64,000 bases of DNA from Ctenosaura bakeri (GCA_948474755.1 CAOLHI010000651.1:248001-312000); one strand, 5' to 3'; numbered from the stretch's first letter, positions 22,560 through 37,130 are shown. The notes: generated by a model from the letters alone, not told the origin. A program made the numbers and translations.

Positions 22560-22770
22560 ATCATCTCCAGCAACTTATATTTAGAGTCATACTGCTCCTA
22601 ATACTGGAGGTGTTGTATAGCCATCATAATTAGCCTTTCCTTCCATAAATTGGTCCAGTCCCCTGTTAAAGCTAGGTTGGCAGCTGTCACTACAATGTCG
22701 GATAGAGACTTTAACAGCAGTTAAGAGAACTTGTATTTTTGCTTTTGAATTATGATCCTTCTTATTTCCA
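22560..22770 (-). mobile_element. CR1/L3-type LINE remnant, antisense
   Basis: The stretch tagccatcataattagcc, aaattggtccagtcccctg and ttaaagctaggttggcagc has the same order of motifs as the antisense LINE at about 50985-51790. Strongly diverged; ends approximate. Confidence 0.45.
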
Positions 22771-25700
22771 ACAAGTTAATCAGAGCCACCAAGTGTTCTC
22801 CTTCCACAAAGATTTAAAACTGAAAAACAAACTTTTTGAGAGAATTAGTTTATGCCTCTCTGTGTAGATATGCTTGGTACTTCCAGAAAAATGGAGTGAT
22901 TTTAAATCCTCATTTTAATCTGGGGTTGTCTCCTAGAGAAAGGGGTGATTGGTGTTAACAACATTGTGGTAAAGAAAGCTGCTTCAGGATTTTCTTCCAA
23001 ATGATCAGTGGTCTGTGTTATGTTAGTTGAAAGGAATTGTTCTCTTAAAATAATCATTATCAAAATGCCATCTACTACTGCCAGTTTCTCTGCTGGAATT
23101 CTAAAAGCAGACTGATGGTGTAGGCAGGATTTTTAACCAGTTCCTAAGCCCAGGAAATGTATTTGAATTTAATGTTGCCTAAAGATATAGCAATAATTAG
23201 TAGGGATTTAGAACTTTTATAAACTGGCTTTCTAAGTCCTCTGAGCATATATGGGGGTGCGTTTATTTCACCACAAGGTAAACTTTGTCATATAAAATGA
23301 AAATGTTAGGTTTTCACTCATAAAAAAGGAGATTTTGCAGGCAGTCTTGAAAAATAGACTAAACCACTTTCCTTCTCTCCCACCCCCTTCAGAAATTGCT
23401 AAAAAAAAGTTACCCTGGCTCATAGGATTTAGAGGTTATTAGTATGATGATGCTGTCCCTTTCTAGCCTTCCCCTCTGCCTCTTTCCTCGAGTGTGCCCA
23501 GTCTGATTTGAGAGTAACCTGCTGCCATTTCACACACACACCACGCTTTTGCCCTGCCCACACCAACTAAGCCGGCGGACTGACAGGCAGGCAAACAGCC
23601 ACGGGTCCTGCTCAAGCATGCATAATGCATACCTCCCAACACACCACTCCCACATACAGCCCTAGAGAAGCCAAGGGAAGCCCTTGGCTTGGCAGTCATT
23701 CTACAGGAACTTGTCGAACTGACTGGCACCCACAGCACCTTCTCTTGGGGTAAGGACCACAAGGTCATCCCTGGCTTGCTTTCATTTTAAATGTGGGGCA
23801 ACCGGCAAGGTAGGAAGAAAGGCAAAACCAGAAGCAGATGTTGGGGAGGGGGTGACGAGAGGAAGGGAAGCAAAGAAACAAAACAGAGCTGAGCAATAGG
23901 TTGCACGTTGCATTGCCTGCTGTCTGCTTGAAACTGTAGCACTGAAAGTCTTAACTGAATTTGTAACCTGAGGCCACTGAGATGGGGTGATGACTGTTTG
24001 TTTTTAACTAGAGATTTGAGCTAGGGACCAAGATGGATGAGACAAAGCTTCCCCTTGGACTCACAGGCACACACCCCTTACAAAGCTACTCCCTTTTGAT
24101 CTGGCTTCTGTGAACATTGGCTCAGTCAATGCAGCGGCATGTCGAGTCAACTTACCCTGGAGTGGTTTAACTTTTCTCTGCATCTCATGAACCAGTCCTG
24201 AGATGTTTGAATCCAAGGACTCTGAATGGGATGGGAAGCTGAGGGAGATTTGTTAAATATTTTGGGATGGGAGGTGGTAGTTTGACTCTTATCTTAAATA
24301 AAAACAAAGGTCAGGCCAGATGTTTTACCAAATAGCTTGCAGTTATTTTATTTTTTTTAAATTGGTTCTCCGTTTTTATGAAAAAGAAAATAAAGAGGGC
24401 TGTATGTTGCATTCTGCCTGCCATAACATTCACAGATGGCACATTCTGGACTAAAATTTGTCCCTAGTATAAAGTGCAAAAAATATCTTTCTGTTTAGAG
24501 CAAAGGTGAACAGAATGTTGATTGAGACATACTATTAAATGTGGATAATTTGCAGTAGGTTGACAACTGTCAGCAGTGTCATCAACCATATGATTTCTTC
24601 CTACCCAAACTGGGTCTCTGAACCAAAGAAGGTTTGGTGTAAACAGTGGTACATTGTTGTGTGAAAGAACTGTGAGCTCAGTTCAGTTCTGGTATGGAAG
24701 ACAAATTGCTACGCTCAAAATATTCACATACGCACCTTGTTCTCTACTTCCAAGTGTATGCTTTTTGTTTCTGGACTTAGATCGATATTGGGAATACAAT
24801 AAAAAAGTAATCAAAGGATAATGGAGAGGCTTTCTTGCACAAAGTAGCAGTATTATTCTAACATGTTACCACTATACATAGTATGATGCTCTACACACTG
24901 CCGTGATTTACTTCTGATTAAATATGCTTAGGCCTAGACAACACAGTTGTGATCTCAATAATTCTCATAGTGATATGTGAGAGAATTTTTAAAAATAAAG
25001 CTTACATTCCAGCCAGAGGTGGCTTTCAGTGAAATCAGCTTTAGGTATGGAGACATATGAAATAAGCAACTTGATTTTAATGATAACCTTTGATGTAGAG
25101 GGGGGAAACAATAGCTATGCCAAGGCTTGAATTTTCTTTGTAGGTGAATACGTTAGTTTTATCAAATTGAAATATTGTTAGGAGACTTAATGTCTGACTT
25201 CTAGCATTTCTTAAGCTTTTCTTTCCTTGTTGTATAGATGGCTTGATACATAAATGATGTGAATTTCAGAAGTCATGCCCTAAGCAGAGAAAGCAAAGGT
25301 CCCTTAATTTGTGAGAATTTTCAGGGGATATTAACCTGATACTATTTTTCCTTTTTTTAAAAAAATCCTCCCTGTTATTTTTAAACAGTTTCAAGCTCCA
25401 GCCTGATTATCATTAAGAGCATAGTGGTTGTGACAAAGCATTTGTTAATACTCTGAAGAGTTAAGATTTTAATGCAATAAATGGCAGTGTTGAGTTTTTA
25501 TTCCAGATTTGACTGAATGTTCAGAAGAGATTTCTATAACAAAAGTAAAGAGTTATATGAGAGTAGACATAACCCCATCATTTTTTCTTTCGTTTTAAAA
25601 AACAGCTCAGTCCACCAAATTTCTTTTTGCCAGAGTAATCATGCCATGTGGTTTCTTTCCATTATGCAATCGTACTTAAAAGAAACCTTGATATGTATTT

Positions 25701-27719
25701 TATTTAATTTTTAAATAGCTTTGAATATGTTCCAGAAGAGAGTCCTGTGGCATCTTAAAAACTAGTTGAACTGTGGTAGGAGTTTTCATTGGCTTGGATG
25801 CATCTGGTGAAATAGGCTTTTATCTGTCCATTATAAGTGTTTAATGTTGTTTATTGCAGGCATTATTTTTACTGCAGTTAACAAAGCCTCTGCCAAGGAG
25901 TTCCTTTTTACAAAGTCTTTTTATGTCCAAACAGACCTCTTTTTTTTTTACCTCTCTCCTCCAGATGTAAGTTTTTTAGCAGCATCAGCATGAAGAGGAT
26001 GGTGATGAAGGGAGAAATACAGACTTTCAGTTCTGGGTTGCAGCAGCCTGTGTGCAGTAAACAATGCTATAAAGCTAGAGCTGGCAAAGAATGGGATTCT
26101 GCTGTAGCTAATCCTACTGTAGTTGTGTGGACCTGCCTACAACAGTCAAGATAAAGAGAGCTGTCTGCAGAATCCCTTACATGAACAGCAAAACAAAGAG
26201 AAAAGAGGAGAGCAGATTAGCCTGGCTCAGTAGCTACCTCCCAACATGTTTCCAAACATGTTGGAAGAGGTTTTCAGATGGTGTTTAGAAGGTTTGAAAT
26301 GTTTTTAATTATACAAGGCTTACCTAACCTGGTTGTTTCATTTCACATGAGCACATTCTTAGTTTTGAATTTAAAAAGTGTGCTGAAATGTATTGAATTC
26401 CTCTTCTTTTTTGTGCTGTAGGAATCTATCCTTACTCTTTCTATGTTAATTCTTCCTCTGGTACCAATTTTTTGATGAAGAAGGAACACATCTACTTTGT
26501 TAGGCAAAGTACCCTTGTGTTGCTTTCCTTCCTCTCAGTTTTGGAGAGTGAAAGTACAGACTTGTTTCAAAATGAATTGTTAATATTCTTATAGTGCTAT
26601 AAGACTTGATTTCTCTCCTTACAAAAACGTTTAATATATTTGCAGTGTAGTCTGTTCACCTTGGGTGCTTATTAATTATCAGTTTTGATTGAAACCAAAC
26701 AACGCAATTCACTAATGCTTGTAAGACTTACTGTATAATTAAACATCCTATTAAAAATTCTTGGGAGGGTGATGACTTGAATAGTCAGTCTGTTGATACC
26801 CTGCTCTGGAGGTCAGTGCAAGAGAGGGTATTGCTATGCTGTGTGAAAAAGGTGCACAGTAGCTGAAAAAGAGAGCCCTCAGCATTGTGTGTGGGAAGCT
26901 GGGGTGTAATTGCTTGTGGCTTTAATCTGTTGTTGTTAATTGAGTCTAGACAGCCTCAGATCCTGTTTTTAACTCTAAGACACTAGGTAGAATTGTTGTT
27001 TTTTGTCATCAGGTCAGACTTCTAAGAGCCCCAGAGATCAACAGCCTTGCTCATATTTTTTCAAAAGCCAGCCTGTGGCGTCCTTTATTGAATCAATTCA
27101 TCTGTAATGTGGTCTTCCTCGTTTTCTACTGCCTTCAAGTTTATTGAGCATTATTGCCTTTTCCAGTGAATCATGTTGAGCATTAATATTCAATCAGTGG
27201 GCTGAGGAGCTAGTGATTCATCTTTTTCCCCACAGTCTTAAAATCTGATTTGGAAGGTTAGGAGAGCTTCCAAAGATTTGGGTAGGGGGATCAACAGAGT
27301 TAAGAACAAGGGAGAAAGTCTTGTTGTACAACTGGAAATTTATTCTATTGACTTCTGGATTTTGCCCATATTTCAGAACATTGGTGGGGGTGTTTCTGAA
27401 TTACTACTGACTGACGCTATCTATTCCAAGACTTCTGGCCACTTTAATTCACAGAGCTTCTTTCTTTAAGCAGTTTCCAGCTAACTCTAGGGTTTGGCTC
27501 ATAATTTAGTGGGGAGTAGGTGGGAATCAGTCCTGGCACATGTGTATTCCCAAAAGTCAGTTCCACTAGATGACATTCTGACTGTTGGAGGAATTGATTT
27601 GTTTACTGTCAAGCAAGCAAAAGCATATGCTGAGAATCAGCCTGGATTTGTCATGTAGGTAAACAGATGAATTACTCAATGAAACATTGTGAACATTATT
27701 TTTCAAATCCATTTTTCGT
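22771..27719. other. Intron 3, no gene seen
   Basis: About 5 kb of mostly AT-rich unique-looking sequence. I found no recognisable LINE, SINE or exon. A moderately GC-rich patch at 23460-23780 carries a 101-codon minus-strand frame without recognisable similarity. Confidence 0.5.
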
Positions 27720-27721
27720 CA

Positions 27722-27905
27722 CAGTAACCCAGCATGTCATATTTCCTCTCCCTTTTGTTTTCACAACAACCTTGTGAGGTGGGTTATGCAGAAATAATGA
27801 CCATTCCAAGTTGGCCTTCATGGCAGCAGGATTGTGAACCAAGGTCTTGCAAGTCATAGTGTAGCTACACTCTTTCTATGTCAACACATTGGCTCTCTCC
27901 TTTGC
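27722..27905 (-). mobile_element. MIR-like SINE remnant, antisense
   Basis: The words ttcacaacaaccttgtgagg, tgggttatgcagaa, ggattgtgaacc and catagtgtagc follow the antisense MIR-type order (acaaccctgtgaggta, gattcgaacc). Diverged. Confidence 0.5.
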
Positions 27906-30900
27906 TCCCTTGTGTACGTTTCTCCCACTATTCCACTATTTATGATTTAAATCATGGGACTGACCCACAGGAACATTTCCTTGAGTTTAAAGCACATGCA
28001 GCCTGAAGACTTGGTATTTATAGCAAAAATCACACCAGAATTTTCTTCTCCACCAAGTTGATTTAATTGAGAAAAAATGCTGCTCCAAACTTAACACTTT
28101 AAGCTGTTAGAATATTAAAGAGATTAGTATATATTTCTATGTTGATGATGAAGGATTAGGCAGAATATGAAATCAGCTGTATAGAGGCTGGACAGTAGAT
28201 TCTTAGATGCTGTTGTCTTTTCCTCATTGTCATGCACACGGGTGGGGAGCTTTGAGCTCTTGTGGTTTGCTGAAGACAATACTCCTACTGATTTGTCTTG
28301 TTTATGCATTTTCTAATTTCAAGCTTTGTTTTGGAACCTCGCTTCTCATCTCCTGATGTTGATGAATAATGCTACTCATTTCATGGCAGCTTTTGCTTCC
28401 TGATTGTTTGAGTGATAAATATGAAGTGAATCACAGCCCAAGTACCTTAACTGTTAAACTTGCAAAGGTGATTTTACATTAGTGTTCAGTTGTAGATTAG
28501 ATATAAATTGTTTATGGAGAGATGTTTTAAAATGCAGAAGAATAAAGCCAATAAATACATTGTGAATCAAATGTACATTCGTGATAGATCAGACTTCTCA
28601 TTTGCCCTTAATGGGAAGAGGATTCATAACAGTGTGACGATGCAGTTTAATCCTGTCAGAACTTGTAGGTCTCAGTGTGCAGGTGGCTGCTGACTAGCTA
28701 TATGTAAGATGAATGAAGAATTCTGTAAATTTTGTGACGCCCAAGAAAAAGAGAAGGGGAAGATTCTAGGCATCTTTAGAACATACTGGTTCTTACAAAT
28801 GGAGCAATTGATAAGTGGTTTGAGAGCAAAATGAAGGAAGTTGGTGAAGTCTAGGAGGATTCTCTAGGTAGCCTTTGTAACACAGTCAAGAGGCTGGCTT
28901 GTTAAGGAGACTGTAGGGTGATGTAAAACATAGTGCCCTTAGATTAGAGCCCAGAGACAACAGACTGGGAAGTTGGCTACAAACATAGCTCGAGGCTATA
29001 TTTGAAAGGCTGTATTATACCGTGCTATCCTGTTTGAGTGCTAGGTATTCAGGGGAGACCTTTCTCTTGGTCTTGCCACTCCAGGGGCATGCTTGGTAGG
29101 GCTGAAAAGAGAAGGCCTATTTGGTGGCTGATCCCAGTCAATGCAGCTGCCTTCCACAGGAGGCTAGGCTGGTCCACTCCTTCTTGTCCTCCTCCTCTTA
29201 GGCAGAGGCTGTTTTGTTAGTGAGGGCTTTCAGTAATTGACCGAGGAAAGGGCTTTTAATGGAAGAGTGCTGGACTTTTCTTTAGTATGTGCCTTTAAAT
29301 TACTTTTAATTTAGTAATGTTTTAAATGAGTCATTTAATTGTGTTTCAATACAGTAGCTTTCTGTCTACTTATTTCTGTCTATTTTAAAATCTTTTTGTG
29401 GGCTCCATTGAGTCCCTGTTTTGCAAGGCAGGCACGACATAATAAATAAATAGATGCTGAAACTCCATGAGTGATGGAGGGATATAGCTGTCCCTTAGTC
29501 TGGTGTTTTTCTAGAACACCACTCATTCATTCATTCATTCATTTGAGTTTTATATCCCGCCCTATGTTATAGGAACTTAGGGCGGCATGCAAGTCAGCAC
29601 CACCAATTTAAAACAGTTTAAACAAGTAAAAAGTAAACAGATTAAACCCCTTTTCTTTTAATTTATCAAGTTGTTTAAACTGGTTAAAATAGTTTAAGAC
29701 AATTTAAGACCACGCGCTTGGGCAGATTTGGATGAAATCAACTAAGCTTCAAAGGCTTTAATGCAAACAAACTATGACTCGAATCTTGTATGGGATTTAC
29801 AAATGCAAAATCATTCTAATTGCAGTGTGAACCGTTGAATCCTGTCCCGATCCCCCAAATCTCCACTCACCAGGAAGCAGCTGCTGCTATTGTCAGTGGT
29901 CTGTTCCTCTGTCATTCAAGAAGCAGCTTTCACACCCTCCCATGAGCAGTCTCTGTTGCAACAGATGGAAGTGGAGTCCCTGTTGCAATTCCCCCTCACA
30001 GGAGGGAGGGAGCAGCAGCCAGTTGCTTACTGATCAACAGGGGAACAGACTCCTATCAATTACTCCAGATGCTGCTCAATAAGTGAGGATTGGGTGATTT
30101 TCATGGTCCCTACATAGCCCTTAAAGTAGGGACTACGTAGGGAGCATGCATGCATAACAATCAGAAGTGTGTTAACTCTAGGTAATGCATTCATAAGTGC
30201 CATAGAGGATTCCATGTATTTGCTTGGCACCAGACAGACACCAGTATTGGTGCCAATCAGGCCTCTAAAATGAGAAGCAAGGAAGGCCTTTTCTCATGTT
30301 CTTCCGTGACACATTGCTCTCACTGATGGGAGGGCCTCTCCAGCTGACCACAATCCTCAGGTAGGCATATATAGGGAGAGGTGCTCCCTCAGGTATCAAA
30401 AGAACCTTGTGTCATCCCTTCTTTATGCATGGACCCAGTCAGTCAGTTGTTCACTGCATAATACATTCTCTGACTGTGAAGCACCCTTTTAAGAACAGAC
30501 ATCTGTTCAACAGGGTCAGTTCATACAGCCAGACTATGCTGAAACTATCAATGATTTGCTGAAGCTGTTTTTTTGCAGCTTGACAGCTTCAAAATGTGGG
30601 TCAAGCCTGCGGGGGTGAGTTGTGATCTTGACCTATATTGGTGATGTTGGAAGCATTTACAAGGCCTTGCTTAAAAATCTCACTGATATTGACTATGAGA
30701 ATAAGCTCTTACAATAGTTGTCATGCAGCTAGGGCAGTTTTTCAATGACTCAGCCACATGGGTGGGCATAACTTGCACAAGACCCAGTCCTAGAACTGGC
30801 ATTCTGACAGATCATTTACACATTACCCTAATCATCTGGGAGAGGCTGACAGAAAAGCAGCTCTCACACTGGTGAGAGAATATTTAAAGGGTTTGTGTGG

Positions 30901-33250
30901 AGAAAAGAACGCGGTGAGTACAGACTGCTATAGGACAGCTGGTGTTGGTGTATTCACGTGCATGCAGATGCTGTCTAAATCCAGAAAATCCAGCAACACT
31001 GCTATTTACAAAGTGGTGTTCTCATGCTTTGCTTTTTGTTTCATAATACACGATCAGTATCTAGAATTCCTAGACTTGGAGTATCTTTGTAATACAGAAT
31101 GGTTCTTGTGTTGGCCACTTGTTTGGAGAGGGTCTTGCCTCCCCACCAAGCTTGGAAGCAATGTGTTGCCTGTAATTAGTTTCTTTCCCCAGTAACAAAA
31201 ATATAACTAGATTACAGGAGTAACTGTGAAAGTGGAGCTGGAACAGGACACTGTCTCTGCAAAGAAGTGATTTTTGTGTTGTTCTGTAGATCTTTACCAT
31301 TGCTATCATCATTACAATCATCAGTGTGGCTACTACAGATTAAAGGGTGAATTTTGGTTTTTTTTGAGAATTTGCTGTGCAAATTTTTTTTGAGAATTTG
31401 AGAATTTTTGAATTTGAGAATTTGAGAATTTTTTTTGAGAATTTGCTGTGCAAATTCTCTGGAATAGCCCACACCTTTTGACTTCTGAATAGATATGCAT
31501 AAGCTGGATTTTGGTAACGTGCTCTCACTGTTTCCTCTCAGTATAGCAGGCAAGCAAAGATTGTTTTGGTAATACTTTGTTGGCATGCCTTTTCTGTGTA
31601 ATGGGTTACTTTTGAGTAAAACACAGAATGGCAAAAAATGTGGATCTGGATACACTGTTATGCAATTCTCTTATGAATTATGTAGGGTTTTTTTTAAAGA
31701 AAACCTGTATATAAATTTATTTTTCAAGTTTTCTTAAGGTTAGTGTTTATGCTAGTCAGATATATGTGTGTTTTAAAGTAACCGTTGAGAACTAGGAAGT
31801 AAAGTGGTCCTTTTTCTTAAAAAAACGTGTAAGTGTAACTGTAACTAATCCCTTTCCAGGGTATTTGGAACTATAACAAATTAGTTTTAAATGGTAACTT
31901 CCAAACCTTTCTTTTTTCCTGGTGGGTGGTTGTTTGCTAGCATTTCATTATACAATTTCCAGTTGTGCTTGCCTCTTACCTTTTAAAAAACAAACAGCCT
32001 TTTTTAAAATGCAGCTCAGCAATAGAAATCTTAGAAAACAGCAGAGAGATTATTTTATCCCTACTTCCTTGTCTTTTTTACAGCCATCTTATAGCCTACA
32101 GGGTCTAGTTATGACCAGACACATAAAGATTGAAATAGTCTTAGGAATGCTGATCTAGCAGCTTTTCTGTTCTGACTTGAACTGCTGGAACCCTTACAAG
32201 AAGGGCTAGCCCAGGCTTCCAGACTTCTGGATTCTGCAAACCATTTACTAGCACATTGAACACAAAAACTGTACTGAGTGGAACATCTCTTTGAATCTCC
32301 GCCCCCTGCTATTTAGAGCAGAAATGACATTTAGAAATGGCACGTTATAAACTAAAAGGTGTTCTGACCATTACTTGTACCCCCAAAAGTAAATAAACTT
32401 AGGCTACCTCATTTTAGTCCCAAAGAATTCAGCTACTGAAAATCAATACAGAATTCCTAAACACATTTCTTACAGAATAAATTCCACTAGACATAGGCTT
32501 TATTGAGTAAGTTAAACAGGATCAGTGTGTGTGTCAAAATAATGGAATGGCACTTAAGTCCTTTGCTAGAGAACAACTCTCAGAGGGATCTGGTTGGCCT
32601 CCGTGAGAAAAAAGTGTGGGGCATGGCTTCTTACCTCTCTGACTTCCTTGCAAATATGAAACATGTGGTATCTAAGAGCACAAAATGTGACCCAAATTTT
32701 CAGCCAGATAGAACAAATTTTGACATAGATTTCTTAGTCCCTTTTTCTGTTTTTTCTAGTCAGGCAAGACATTCAGGTTCCCCTTCCATGTAGCTCAGTA
32801 ATTACTTTTGTAAAGCAGATCGTGTAAAAATGATTTTCCTATGCCATTTCTAGCCTTGCCTGTCTGACTTCTGTGAGTTCTCTGTGGGAATTGATGAATT
32901 TTTTTAAAAAGGTCATTAAACTTTCCTAAATGACATTTAGACATTGAGTTCACTATAGTTCTAGATTCTAGTTACTTCTGGTTTGGGGGGAAAAAGGCGG
33001 GGGGGGTTCCTAAACCTAAAACAAGGCAAGCCACCCGCAGTGGCCCCTAATATGTCTCCTGGATGCTTCTGAGGGTATAATTTAACTAATTTTAGGCAAA
33101 AAGTGGGTTTTGGGGAGGGTTGCAGTCAAATAGCAAGATCCATAACACATGTTGACCCCAGGTCTCAGGAGATTAGTGCAACCTGCCTCATCTCCCAGAT
33201 GTTGCCTATCCCTCTTCTAAATTCATGGTGGCTACTGTAGTGAAGTGAAA
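27906..33250. other. Intron 3, no gene seen
   Basis: Mostly unassigned. It contains an (ATTC)n run at 29521-29542 followed by tatatcccgccctat...cttagggcggc, which is the tail of a reptile retroposon, and a locally duplicated block at 31352-31466. The 107- and 147-codon ORFs near 30872 and 31212 have no recognisable similarity. Confidence 0.45.
31352..31466. repeat. Local duplication of a gagaatttgctgtgcaaatt block
   Basis: The 20-base block gagaatttgctgtgcaaatt occurs twice, at about 31366-31385 and 31436-31455. Between them are several gagaattt units and T runs. Confidence 0.8.
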
Positions 33251-33440
33251 GCATGAATACCTCAAAGGCACCAGATCCCTTCTGATCTTGGGAGCTAAGT
33301 AGGGTCAACCCTGGTTAGTACTTGAATGGGAGACTGTCAGTGAATACCAGATGCTGTGGGCTATATTGAGGAAGAAACTGGCAAAACCACCTCTGTGAAT
33401 TCCTTGTTTAAGAAAACCCTATAACGGCACATACACATAC
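33251..33440 (+). mobile_element. 5S-rRNA-derived SINE, copy 1
   Basis: The head matches vertebrate 5S rRNA order: tctgatcttgggagctaag, tagggtcaaccctgg, ttagtacttgaatgggagac and gaataccagatgctgtgggct. A SINE body follows (gaggaagaaactggcaaaac, cacctctg). The internal pol III promoter boxes lie within the 5S part. It is not a functional 5S gene: the 5' part is diverged and it continues into a SINE body. Confidence 0.85.
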
Positions 33441-34599
33441 ATTGTAGTGAAATTAACTCTTCCCCCGAGGCCTGCCTTTTGCCTGGATTATTATGGGATA
33501 GGAACAGAGCTTGGAAACATTGCTTTCTTGGACTGGGAGATTCTGGGAGTTGCAGTAAAAAAAAGTAATGTTTTCAGACTCTCTTTTGGATCAGGGACAG
33601 CAATTATTGGCACTCTCTTTTGGCACAATGGAAATCTTTAGTTGTTGTGCCCCAGCCTCTTACTTGGCATGACTGTAGTTTCCAGTCTGGTAAAATATCT
33701 ACTGATAACAGATGTTTTGAGGCTAGCCCATGTTGTGTATCGTCATATAAATTAAATCCTATTCTTCAGAGAACTGCTGTGCGCACATGTCCTTATGGCC
33801 CACCTAACAGTTTGGAATTGCTGACAAATCTGGGGAGAGTACAAGGGTGAGGAATGACTACCAGCTTTGATTATCTCTGAGGATGATGAGAATTAGAGTT
33901 CAACAACATCTGCAGAACTTCAGGCTACCCACACAAGTGCTACAGGGACTGAAGAGGATAATGTGATTTGTAGCAAGGGCTCATCCTCTGCTGACGCTAA
34001 GAGAACACACAAGTTCTCTAAGGTAATTTGATATATTTTTAGCTTTGTTTCTTTCAACTTTCTTTCTTTCTTTGATGGTATTCTATCTTCTTCCATCCCC
34101 ATCCCCACTACCTCCATCTTTTAGCTACCTCTTCATCTTCCTTCTGTGCAACAGTTCTTCAAAGGGCTGAGCAGGGATTTGGAATTGATGGGCTCATAGA
34201 ACAAGCAGCAAATTTTGCCACTGAATCTTGTTTGCCCTGCTGCTATAGCAACACATTCAGAATCACCCCCCCACATTTGTTCAGAAGAGCTGGCTTTGCA
34301 GATGGCTGTGTTGTCTGCAGTGTAATTGTTTTTCAATTAAGTGTCTTCTTGGTTCTGGAGATAAAGTAGCTAATACAAAACAGAGGCTTGAAAGAGAAGG
34401 GAGGCAGATCAGATGAAAGAGATGTATGGAGAAGAAATCTCTTAATATATGTTTTAACTGTAGGGGAGTGACTGCTTGTTTGAGGAAACTAGGATAAAGA
34501 TAAAACTCGCCTAGAGCCATCTAGCAGTCTTGATTTAGTTTACTAAGTAAACTTGTGGTGGCATATCCCCAGATACATTTGGATGGCATTGATTCCACA

Positions 34600-35840
34600 G
34601 ATCCATTTCAACTGGGTGTTGGCCAGGATATGGGATTAAGATTTCTTGAGTCACTCTGATAAACAGTCTTTACTGGGAACTGGACCAGTAGGGGGGTCAG
34701 GGAGGAAATGAAAGCCCATTAATTCTTAAATCTCTCATTAGTTTCCGATAAAGTCAGTCATGGTATTCTCCTGGATTTTCTGGTAGGATGGTGAGGTCCT
34801 GGGTGCACTGTTTTACAGTTTGTCCCATCCTTTATGTGATACCATGTTTAAAAGATGGTGCCTCCAAGGCCTTTGGTATCCCACAGGGTTCTATCCTGTC
34901 TCTCTTATTTTGTTTCCACCTGAAGTCATTTGGAGATGTTATTTGGAGATGTGGAACAAGGTGCACCAATATCCTGGTGACAGTCAGTTTTATTGCCTCT
35001 TGCCCCCTAATGCCAAGGAAACAACTGATATCTTGGAAACATGTCTAGGTTTGATAATAGGCTGGATGAAGATGAGCAGCCTGACTTGGGTCTGAGATTT
35101 GATCTGTTCTTGAAGTGTCACATTCCCCTGGAAAGTCCAGTCTGAGCACACCTTTATCTAGGGTATCCCTGGACATTGGAGTAGAGGTGATAGCAATTAA
35201 TTGTACAGATGAAATGTTTGGTAATATTAATTGTGCCAGCTGCAGCTTTTCCTGGGTTGATCTGATTTAGTGATTTAATCCATGCTTTGTGTACATCAAG
35301 TTTAAACTACTCAGGAGAAAAAGTGGAATATGAAAAACATACATATATGCAAGCATACTACAGTATATTCTGTATAAGGCTACATTTGAAGATCATCAAA
35401 AGACCTGAATAGATGCATTCAGACCTCAGAAAATCTGTAATGGTCAACTGGTCATGGATTTAAACTTTGATGTCCATAGGTTAGGACCTGGCTATCTAAG
35501 GTTGTGTCTTACTTGCTATAGATCTGTCTAGTTATTAAGAACTGCAGGAGAAGCCTATCGCTTGAGCAGTTTCTCCAGTGTCACTTCCAAATAATGGAAT
35601 GTACTGTCCTCAAGGCTGTACATGGTCCCACTCCTTCTACAGTTAGAAAAAATTTAAAGACTTATATCTTTAACATGGTCCTTTAAATTGCTTTATTAAG
35701 AGCAATGCATTTGCTGCTTTTATTCATATACTATTTTCATGCTTTTATTACGTTTTTGATATTTCATTGTTTAATTTTTAATTTTGTACACCACCTTTAT
35801 GGCCCTAGTAGAAAGACTATATAAAAATACTTTTAAAAAC
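34600..35840 (+). mobile_element. Old L2-type LINE fragment
   Basis: A decayed reverse-transcriptase domain is visible: GIPQGSILS, FHLKSFGDVIWRCGTRC and, downstream in other frames, HQYPGDSQFY where an active enzyme has YADD, then LGLIIGWMKMSS. The 3' part (35440-35835) has the L2-style arm ccaaataatggaatgtactg and a T-rich tail ending gtacaccacctttatggccc. Many stops and shifts show that it is ancient. Confidence 0.65.
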
Positions 35841-37094
35841 ATACTGCAAATAAATTGTCTAGCTGTTGATCCCGCTTCTGTCTTTCTGAATAAGACCTGT
35901 CATGTATGCTCTAGAAATCCCAACAATATGGAGATAACTTCATGAGAAGCTTTCTGTGCCAGATCCTGACATATTCCAGTGATTTCAACCATGACCTTGC
36001 AACCTTGTTTTGGGAAACAGAACTACACAAGCAACCCATCAGACAAACTTTTTGGCACATAAAACTGCGCAGTGTAGATTTGCATGTCTAATCAGGATTG
36101 AGTTGATGATGCTCAATGGAATGTTCTGTGGCAATTGAGTATTCTGAGCAATTCACAAAGGTTTTTCTGGCTGTACAGGATTTTGCTACAGAATGCCAGA
36201 TCAGAGATCATTTTAAAACAGACCAACAAATCTGTCTTATCAGTTTTGGTATCACGTGTGGAGCCAGTGATCTGTAGCCAGGAATGATACTCAAGAAGCA
36301 ACAGGTCTCCAGTTTCTTAAGAAAATTAAATATTTGCTCTTGATGGTGTGAAATGGGTGGGAGGAAGCATGGATTTCCTGTCCTTAGCATGTAATCCTGA
36401 GATAATTATCAGATCTCATTGTCATGAATTTCGTACAGTTATTCATTGCTCATTGTTGTTCATTGCACATTTTTGATATTGTGGTTTTCTTGGAGGTCAG
36501 CTTTTGTTCCGAAACTGGAAGATTAGTGCCTAACATTTTTTTCAGTAAACTTCCTCCCCTCCCTATTTGTCCATATGACCCACAAGAGAAGGTGAGTGTG
36601 AAATGTTGTGAGAGAGGAAACGGTGGCCTCTTGGTTAATTCCGTTTCATGGGCTTCTGTGATGTGACCCTTAGCAACCCTGTGAACTTGGATGGCTCTGT
36701 TTGCACACAAATAAAGGGGAGGCAACAAAATGCAAGTGACAACTCAAAGATAACAGCTCAATATTGGCTTCTGTTAATTTCCTGCAATTGTGAGTAGTTC
36801 TGTTAGCAGCGGAGGTTTTCTTATGAAGCCTTGTTTATCTGATTGGTAAGAGTATCTGTTACAGAGGGATCCCAAACTAAAGCAAGGTCTCTAACTCCAG
36901 AGATGAAGGTCAGTAGATGAATAGCTCTCTTGTTATGGGTGAGGCATTGTGAACCTACGTGCTTTTTGGAACCTCAGTGTCTGGAAGGAAAGAAAAATGC
37001 AGTAACTAAAGATAGAATACTGTTGAAAATGAAGTTTATCAGTTTCCCAGGCAGAGGAAATACTGACTATCCATAAGTAATGTGATCAAAACCT

Positions 37095-37130
37095 AGTAGT
37101 TGTTGTTGTGTGCTTTTAAGTCTTTTCCAA
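37095..37130 (-). mobile_element. SINE tail fragment, interrupted by a MITE
   Basis: tgttgttgtgtgcttttaag followed by tcttttcc is the same tail as in the MIR-like SINE at 8096. It is cut off exactly where the palindromic MITE begins. Confidence 0.55.

Noticed and set aside
33251..33330. A possible 5S rRNA gene
   Set aside because: Diverged, lacks the 5S 5' end and continues into a SINE body; the same holds for 49069.
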